Assembly: GCA_039189975.1 (NCBI GenBank)
Contig: JBCCYI010000136.1
Location: 1 to 12,573 of the forward strand
Source of the DNA: HLUCCA09 sp039189975
GTDB lineage: Bacteria > Pseudomonadota > Alphaproteobacteria > Rhodobacterales > Rhodobacteraceae
Direction: 5' to 3'
Length of the DNA stretch: 12,573 bases
Shown: positions 1 through 5,076 of the stretch, in pieces
Position numbering within the stretch: position 1 is the stretch's first letter
Layout of the letters: every line of letters begins with the position of its first letter
Translations under genes and position numbers: made by a program
Notes under the pieces: model-generated
Databases searched by the model: none
Told to the model about the DNA's origin: nothing
What the model saw: only the letters and a program-made list of their open reading frames with translations

Positions 1-188
1 ATCAGCCACCATGAGCAATTGGGACCCGGGATTCCGGGGAATTGCGCCCAACACCAGAAACTGGGTGTGAAGCAGATCGTCCCAGCCGGGTGAGGTGGGA
101 CTTGTGCGATTGCTGTTCGTGGCGCCGCTGCAAGTGAAAGCGAGATCACCACAAAGAGCAGGAAAGCCCACCTGAATTCGTTCTTCAT
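1..188 (-). CDS. Small exported Cys/Trp-rich protein, 5' part only (cut by window edge)
   Basis: The reading frame starts at the ATG at 188 and stays open to the left edge, giving at least 62 residues. The N-terminus is a clear Sec-type signal peptide: MKNEFR, a hydrophobic stretch WAFLLFVVISLSLAAA, then a probable cleavage site after AIA (AIA-QV). The start of the mature part is rich in Pro, Cys and Trp (GTICFTPSFWCWAQF, then PGIPGPNC), which suggests a small disulfide-bonded secreted or periplasmic protein. A purine-rich Shine-Dalgarno run (GAGGAGGAAAGAG) lies upstream, with the AGGAGG core 13 nt from the ATG, which is slightly long. A second frame on the same strand is also open here but has no signal peptide or ribosome site. 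I do not recognise a named family and assign no function. It follows the operon on the same strand, 200 bp downstream, and is probably transcribed separately. Confidence 0.6.
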   Translation of the reverse strand, partial: MKNEFRWAFLLFVVISLSLAAAPRTAIAQVPPHPAGTICFTPSFWCWAQFPGIPGPNCSWWL

Positions 189-214
189 CGTCGTTCTCTT
201 TCCTCCTCATTACA

Positions 215-229
215 TGCGGTATTACCACA
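215..229. promoter_or_regulatory. Imperfect palindrome over a possible -10 of the small secreted-protein gene
   Basis: The 15 bp TGCGGTATTACCACA are symmetric around GGTA-T-TACC with flanking TG/CA; only one base pair per arm breaks the symmetry. On the minus strand the core contains TAATAC (219-224), a plausible -10 placed 30 bp upstream of the ATG at 188. No convincing -35 is seen. The GT...AC layout resembles sites of GntR-family repressors, but that is only a resemblance. Confidence 0.25.
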
Positions 230-268
230 GTTTACTTTGAGCTCCGAGAGACATCGCCGGGGGCGTGT

Positions 269-284
269 TGCGCCAATTGGCGCA
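269..284. promoter_or_regulatory. Perfect 16-bp palindrome in the intergenic region
   Basis: TGCGCCAATTGGCGCA is perfectly self-complementary over 16 bp. It lies in the 200-bp gap between the end of the seven-gene operon (389) and the small exported-protein gene (start 188). Neither strand has a T-run after it and there is no unpaired loop, so it looks more like a dimeric repressor or activator site than an intrinsic terminator. The natural target would be the gene starting at 188, about 80 bp downstream on the minus strand. No clear intrinsic terminator is visible after the operon. Confidence 0.35.
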
Positions 285-388
285 TGCGGCGCGGGGCTGG
301 GGCAAGGATGACCGTCAAGCCGCGCAAATCTCCGACCCTTATGACCGCAGTGCTGCGTACGTGTGCCCGCAATCGCGCCAATCCGATC

Positions 389-1825
389 TTATGTCGAGTG
401 TCGCGCCAGCATGACCGAGAGGGCACGTCGGTCGATTTTGGAGGCGTGGCGTCGGTCCATCGGGATCGCGTCAAGCGGCACAACGCCGGACAGGCCAAGT
501 GCGCTGGCCCGGCGCTGCCAGGTCGGCAGATGAGCGGGATCGCCTTCCAGAACAAGGCATGGAGCCTTGCGGTGAGATACAAGTGCGGCCTGGCGCACGC
601 CGGGCCAGAACCGCGCAGCCACCTCGACCGTGAAGGGCAGGACCCGCTTGCCCTTCACCTCAACCTCCGAGCCGTGCCGTCCCAGCAGCCACAGCCGTCC
701 CGCCGCGTCGCGCCGCCCCGCATCTCCGGTGCGGTGCCATATCACGCCATCGCGATTAACCTTGTTTTCCGCGTCATGGCGCGGATCGAGATAGCCCGCG
801 TTTACATGCGGCCCGGCCACCAGGATTTCGTCGTCTTCGATCCGCAGGTGCAGATCCGGTTCCGGCGTGCCCACGAGGAGGCCGTCTCCAGCCCGCATGC
901 GGTCCAGATCCGTTTGAGACAAGGCGGTGGCCTCAAGATGGGCGATAGGCTCGGCCTCCGTCGAGCCGTAGACGCAGACCACCCGCAGGCCCGGCCGAGC
1001 CTCGCGCAACCGGATCAGGATGTCCGGGAAGACCGGGCCGCCCCCGGTGAACACGGTATGGAGTTGGGGCGGGATCGGCGCGTCGGCGAGCTTGTCGCAC
1101 AGGGCGGGCGGCAAGAGCGCGCGGGTCGCACCGTGCCGGGCGACCCAGTCCGACAGTGTCTGTGCAGAGAGATGCCGGAGGCGGGTCATGCGCCAGCCGG
1201 GCAGGATTGATGTCCGCCCCTGCGCGAGGTTGATCAGCACAAAGACCGGGAAGGTGACGAGATCGCGCTCGCCCACGGCGCTGTCGAGGACCGGCGCAAC
1301 GGCCTGACGCTGGGCGCTCAGAAAGGCGTGGCTGCGCGGGATCGCCTTGGGGGTGCCTGTCGTGCCGGAGGTGAAGGAGATGAGCGCGAAGACATCCTCG
1401 TCGGGCGGGGTCAGCGCCAGCGCCGGGCCTGCCGCGGGATGCGGCCGCAGTCGCGTGAGCCGCCACAGCGAGGGAAGGACAAAGGGCAGCGCGCCATAGG
1501 CCCCCGAGCTGCAGAAGGCCCGTAGGCCGGGCAGACGTGCCGCATGACGCAGCCCGGCGAGGCCCATCGCGGGTTCCGGCAGCACCACCGTCGCTCCAAG
1601 AGACCACAGGGCGGCGAGGCCCGCATAGAGGTCGGCGTCGAGCCGCATCGCGAGGAGCACCCGATCGCCCGGGCCGATGCCCCTGGCATGCCACGCGCGG
1701 GCGAGGCCCCGTGCACGTCTGCCCAGGGCGGCGAAAGATGTTGAGTGCCCGCGCCCGTCGATCAGCGCCACCCGATCCGGCCAGCGGGCGACGGCGGCAT
1801 CGAAGGCCGACAGCAGGCTAGCCAT
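389..1825 (-). CDS. AMP-forming acyl ligase (acyl-CoA synthetase / OleC-like adenylate-forming enzyme)
   Basis: This 478-residue protein belongs to the ANL adenylating superfamily, which activates a carboxylate with ATP as an acyl-AMP. Visible motifs, in order, are the phosphate loop TSGTTGTPK (152-160), GGGP (261-264), YGSTEAEPI (286-294), the adenosine-binding TGD (366-368), the GRLWLLGR hinge region (376-383) and the C-terminal catalytic lysine in RRHASKID (Lys463). All core motifs are intact, so it should be active. The ending resembles the RHNAKI-type ending of OleC beta-lactone synthetases, so the second half-reaction may not be CoA thioester formation. The ATG at 1825 overlaps the stop of the GNAT gene (ATGGCTAG), which supports this start over upstream ATGs at 1840 and 1909 that would extend further into that gene. 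It is the last gene of the operon. Family is well supported; substrate is unknown. Confidence 0.88.
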   Translation of the reverse strand: MASLLSAFDAAVARWPDRVALIDGRGHSTSFAALGRRARGLARAWHARGIGPGDRVLLAMRLDADLYAGLAALWSLGATVVLPEPAMGLAGLRHAARLPGLRAFCSSGAYGALPFVLPSLWRLTRLRPHPAAGPALALTPPDEDVFALISFTSGTTGTPKAIPRSHAFLSAQRQAVAPVLDSAVGERDLVTFPVFVLINLAQGRTSILPGWRMTRLRHLSAQTLSDWVARHGATRALLPPALCDKLADAPIPPQLHTVFTGGGPVFPDILIRLREARPGLRVVCVYGSTEAEPIAHLEATALSQTDLDRMRAGDGLLVGTPEPDLHLRIEDDEILVAGPHVNAGYLDPRHDAENKVNRDGVIWHRTGDAGRRDAAGRLWLLGRHGSEVEVKGKRVLPFTVEVAARFWPGVRQAALVSHRKAPCLVLEGDPAHLPTWQRRASALGLSGVVPLDAIPMDRRHASKIDRRALSVMLARHST

Positions 1826-2663
1826 CCAGGCGCAGCCCATAGAGCGCGTAGCGCCGGAACACCTGACCGCCCTCGGTCGCGCTGCGCAGGGCTGAGAGGT
1901 TGCTGTCATGGATCAGTGCGTGGATGGCAGTGTCGTAGCCTGCCTCCAAGGCGGCCTGGTGAAACGCATGGGCCAGGTGCTGCCCCGCTCCTTTGATAAG
2001 GCTCGCATAGGTCTTGAGGATCGCAGTGTGCGGGGCGGGTCCTTCGGCGTAATTCGGTGTGCCGAACAGAAACCCGGCCAGCGCGCCGTCGGAACGCCGG
2101 GCGAAGAAAATCAGCTCCCGTTTCAGCAGTGGCACCATCGGCATATAGAGAGCCAGAAACGCCTCCCGCGAGATCGGCTTGTAAAAGGCGTTCTCCGCAA
2201 AGGCCTGTTTCGACAAGTCAAAGACCTGCTCGAAAAGCGCCTGGGGCGCTTCTCCGTCCCATTGCGTCACGACGAAGTCGGTGCTTTCCGGCGGCGCGGA
2301 CCGTGCCGTTTCCGCAAGCGGCACGCGGGCAGAGAAATAGCGGCTGACTTCGTCGAACCCCGCACCAAGAAGGGCTGTGCGGGCCACAGGACGGTCGGGG
2401 GGTTCGAGCAGGAAGGGCGCGCTGCCGTCGGTCTCGATGACGAAGCGGTAGCTGTGCCAGGTGTCGCCGTCCATCGGCGCAAGGAGGCGTTGGCGCTCGG
2501 CGCTTCGGGTCCGGGCGATGGCGCGTCGCAGGAGATCCGCACCGGCCTCCGGCGTCGTGCAATTGAAGGCCCCGAGCGTGGCGCTGGGGACGCCCTCCCA
2601 TGTGGGCCCGTCAAGATGCAGGGTCAGTTTGGCCCCTTCGGATCGAAGGATCTCGGATGTCAT
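1818..2663 (-). CDS. GNAT-family N-acyltransferase-like protein
   Basis: This 281-residue soluble protein has a C-terminal half that reads as a GNAT acyltransferase fold. Residues around 155-215 (FDLSKQAFAENAFYKPIS, then a hydrophobic strand ELIFFARR) lead into the central strand ALAGFLFGTPNY. A helix-start motif follows in ILKTYASLIKGAGQHLAHAFH, where GAGQHLA sits where GNAT enzymes bind the acyl-CoA pyrophosphate. The end, IHALIHDSNLSALRSA followed by RRYALYGL, matches the N-x-S helix and final strand typical of GNATs. The N-terminal ~120 residues (with DGDTWHSYRFV and FLLEPPDRP) may be a degenerate second GNAT-like domain. The start forms ATGA with the upstream gene and has a strong Shine-Dalgarno (GGGAGG, 6 nt). 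Acyl donor and acceptor are unknown; in context it may acylate an amine on the lipid product. Confidence 0.72.
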   Translation of the reverse strand: MTSEILRSEGAKLTLHLDGPTWEGVPSATLGAFNCTTPEAGADLLRRAIARTRSAERQRLLAPMDGDTWHSYRFVIETDGSAPFLLEPPDRPVARTALLGAGFDEVSRYFSARVPLAETARSAPPESTDFVVTQWDGEAPQALFEQVFDLSKQAFAENAFYKPISREAFLALYMPMVPLLKRELIFFARRSDGALAGFLFGTPNYAEGPAPHTAILKTYASLIKGAGQHLAHAFHQAALEAGYDTAIHALIHDSNLSALRSATEGGQVFRRYALYGLRLDG

Positions 2664-3979
2664 GCGGCGCCTCCCGTTAGATCGGCTGCCGCCAGATACG
2701 CTGAAAGTGGCAGCACGAGCGACAGCAGTGTGACTTTTGCCACGCGCGCTTTGGCGAAAGCGCGCGGCAGAAGCGCCGGTGGCAGGGCGGCCAATAGAAG
2801 CGACGCGGCAAAAAGCGTCCACATCGGGCCGTTCCAGTTGGTGGCCTCGGGGTTGAGCCACAAGACGTGGGCGCGCAGCAGGCACAGGCCGAGCCCAATC
2901 GCAAGCAGCTGGCCGGCGCGCTCTGGCAGCGGTCGGGGGGCCAGCGCGAGGGCGCTCAGGGCAATAAACATGCCGCTCGCCGCTACGCCATAAAACGAGA
3001 TCGCGTTCCACGTGGTGGCGTTGCCGAGGGCCAGCCACCCGAAGCTGACAAGCGCCAGCGCGGCGACAATGTCGAGATCCGGGAAGCGGGCAGTGCAGGG
3101 GGCTGCGCTGCGGCTCCAGGCATGGGCCGCCAGCACCAAAATGGGCGCCACAGTATTCTGCAATGCGGTTACGGACAGCAGGAGGAACACAGCAACCAAG
3201 TAGACCCTGCCCGCATGCGCCGAGAGGCCGAGGCGCGGCGCAAGCGCGTGGGTCGCCAGCGAGCTCAGCAGGAAGATTGCGGCCAGTGTTGCGAGCTCCG
3301 GCATGGAGCTGGCGCTATGGGCTGCCAGAAAGATCAACAGGCCCATTGGCAGGAAGAGGTTGTCGAAGCCGCGCCAACTGTCGGCCTCGACGAGCGTGCC
3401 GAACGCAGCCACGAGCACAGACAGCAACAGGATGTTGGGCGCTGCAAGCGGGGTCATCAGCATCAGGCAGATGATCGAAATCAGCAGCGTGACAACGAAG
3501 AATACCACGCTGCCTTCGACGCTCTTTTGCCCGTCCTCGACACGAAAGAGACGCGTGCCGTACGTGCTGCCCGCGAGGGCCGCGGCCGCATCGGCCAGTG
3601 TCAGCACGGCGATCGGAAGAACGTAGAGGTAGAGCGCGTCGTCGGCGAAAAAGAGGCAAAGGCCCACCGCGATGGCGAGCAGAAAGTCCCCGTAAGACGT
3701 CCGCTGGACACCGTGCAGCGTCGTGCCGAGACGCGAGCCGGGCAAGCGCAGCAGAAGCATCACGCCGAGCGTCAGGACGACGAGCATGTAGACAGGCCAT
3801 CGGTCTGGAAAGAGCCAGGGGAGGGTGAGCGCGTAGAGGCCCGTCGCGATGTGAACCAGTTTGCGCTGGACCTCGGCGCCGATGGTCCACGCAGCTGCCA
3901 CGTGGCGAACGGCGGTGATGACGCCCAGGAGCACAGCGACTGACCCAAACGCGAGCACGACTTGCGCGGCAGGGGTCAT
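2660..3979 (-). CDS. Phytol/dolichol-kinase-like (CTP-dependent) integral membrane protein with extra C-terminal membrane domain
   Basis: This is a 439-residue polytopic membrane protein. The first ~220 residues match the phytol kinase / dolichol kinase / CTP-dependent diacylglycerol kinase family, related to CDP-DAG synthases. The visible marks are QRKLVHIATG (38-47), TLADAAAALAGSTYGTR (127-143, the usual D-A-x-A-x-x-x-G-x-x-x-G segment), GQKSVEGSVVFF (150-161) and EADSWRGFDNLFLP (198-211, the conserved E...DN pair). These enzymes phosphorylate a lipid alcohol, often with CTP, at the membrane. Residues ~225-439 form a further set of about seven hydrophobic segments that the family does not normally have; I cannot assign that part. 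A GAGG Shine-Dalgarno is 8 nt before the ATG, which overlaps the preceding stop (ATGA). Likely substrate is a prenyl alcohol or a diacylglycerol-like alcohol (inference). Confidence 0.8.
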   Translation of the reverse strand: MTPAAQVVLAFGSVAVLLGVITAVRHVAAAWTIGAEVQRKLVHIATGLYALTLPWLFPDRWPVYMLVVLTLGVMLLLRLPGSRLGTTLHGVQRTSYGDFLLAIAVGLCLFFADDALYLYVLPIAVLTLADAAAALAGSTYGTRLFRVEDGQKSVEGSVVFFVVTLLISIICLMLMTPLAAPNILLLSVLVAAFGTLVEADSWRGFDNLFLPMGLLIFLAAHSASSMPELATLAAIFLLSSLATHALAPRLGLSAHAGRVYLVAVFLLLSVTALQNTVAPILVLAAHAWSRSAAPCTARFPDLDIVAALALVSFGWLALGNATTWNAISFYGVAASGMFIALSALALAPRPLPERAGQLLAIGLGLCLLRAHVLWLNPEATNWNGPMWTLFAASLLLAALPPALLPRAFAKARVAKVTLLSLVLPLSAYLAAADLTGGAA

Positions 3980-5076
3980 GCCCGGACCTCTTCGATCACG
4001 AAGTCGGAGTAGAAGAACGCCTTGTCGATGGCTTTGAGCCTGTCCTCCAGTTCTGTCAGGGTCTCCACCCGTTCGGCCAACAGGGCGGGGACCCGGCGGG
4101 GTGCCATCATGTTCCAGTAGACGAGCCGCGCGCCTGGGGCGGCGGCGTCGAGAATGCTGGCGTAGACCCGCTCGAACACATCACGTGGCATGTATTCGAA
4201 GATGTCGGAAAGGTTGAAGCCGTCGGCCCGTTCTCCGGTCGCCACAAAGGCCTCCAGCGGCCCGGGGCGGATGTCGATCCGGTCGAGCCGCCGGCGGATC
4301 ACCTCATAGGCGGCCTCGCGCCAGGGTAACGGGAGGGCGTCGCCATGGGTGCCCTTTATGATCCAGTGCAAATAGGGGTTCTCGACCGGGTCGCAGGTAA
4401 CGGCGGCATGGCGGATGCGGCGCGCGACGTGGGCGGCTGGGCTGCCCTCGACGTGGTCGAAGAACGCCTTGTCCCGTCCCATGCGCCCCATCACGGCGCG
4501 CGAGAAGAAGACGCGCAGTAAGAGCTGCCAGCGCCAGGTGTTGAACCGGGTGTCCAGAAAGTGTGCCCGCTCAGCCTCGGAACGCGAGACGAAGATCGCA
4601 TCGAGGGTGGCGCGGGAATGCACAAGGGGCAGGCAGCGCGTCCGAAAGATCCGAAAATAACGTTCGAACTTGCCCACACCGCCCGCGCCGAAGTGCGTCA
4701 CGTCTGTCGTGCGGTCCGCCCAGAACGCGGCGGTGGTGCTGTCGAGGTCGTGCGCGGCGCGCTCCAGCAGAGCGGCGCGGCGCGTGCTGGGGCGGGCGCC
4801 CATGAGCTCGAGGAACTCCGCGTGAGAGAGGCAGCGCATCGCCGCCATCCGCAACCGCAGGCATGCGATCTGTGCCGGCGAAAGGTCAACGACCACCACT
4901 TTCGCGGGATCGAGCGTCAGCAAGGCCAGCGCGTTGTCCCCTGCCGAGCAGATCGAGACCAGCACACCGCCCGGACGCGGCCCCAACGCCTCGATCAGGA
5001 CGTCGGCGTCCTCCCAAAGCTGGGCGTAGCGAATTTGGTCGAAGGCGGCACGCGCCTCAATCGAGGAGTGGGTCAT
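3976..5076 (-). CDS. DUF3419 (BtaA-like) SAM-dependent 3-amino-3-carboxypropyl transferase candidate
   Basis: The 366-residue protein matches the DUF3419 family, whose characterised member BtaA moves the 3-amino-3-carboxypropyl group of S-adenosylmethionine onto diacylglycerol in betaine-lipid synthesis. Visible marks are IRYAQLWEDADVL (15-27), the Rossmann SAM loop ISICSAGDNALALL region (42-53), the second acidic strand VVVDLSPAQIACL (61-73), and the C-terminal block GFNLSDIFEYMPRDVF (286-301) followed by GARLVYWNMMAPRR (315-328). The ATG at 5076 was chosen because GGAG lies 7 nt upstream; it overlaps the dikinase gene by 20 bp, while an ATG at 5106 would extend the overlap with no benefit. 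No BtaB-like N-methyltransferase is nearby, so the product need not be a classical betaine lipid. Family membership is well supported; acceptor and reaction are inferred. Confidence 0.82.
   Translation of the reverse strand: MTHSSIEARAAFDQIRYAQLWEDADVLIEALGPRPGGVLVSICSAGDNALALLTLDPAKVVVVDLSPAQIACLRLRMAAMRCLSHAEFLELMGARPSTRRAALLERAAHDLDSTTAAFWADRTTDVTHFGAGGVGKFERYFRIFRTRCLPLVHSRATLDAIFVSRSEAERAHFLDTRFNTWRWQLLLRVFFSRAVMGRMGRDKAFFDHVEGSPAAHVARRIRHAAVTCDPVENPYLHWIIKGTHGDALPLPWREAAYEVIRRRLDRIDIRPGPLEAFVATGERADGFNLSDIFEYMPRDVFERVYASILDAAAPGARLVYWNMMAPRRVPALLAERVETLTELEDRLKAIDKAFFYSDFVIEEVRA

Noticed and set aside
284..1210. Long plus-strand open frame opposite the ligase gene
   Set aside because: It is an antisense shadow in high-GC DNA: Arg/Gly/Pro-rich, no motifs or ribosome site, while the opposite strand encodes clear adenylating-enzyme motifs.
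1818..3038. Start of the GNAT gene at an upstream ATG, giving 406 residues
   Set aside because: It would overlap the membrane-protein gene by hundreds of bases in another frame; the ATG at 2663 has GGGAGG and an ATGA overlap.
2867..3943. Plus-strand open frame of 358 codons opposite the kinase-like membrane gene
   Set aside because: The translation is rich in Gln/Arg/Glu without any domain and mirrors the codon bias of the hydrophobic gene on the other strand.
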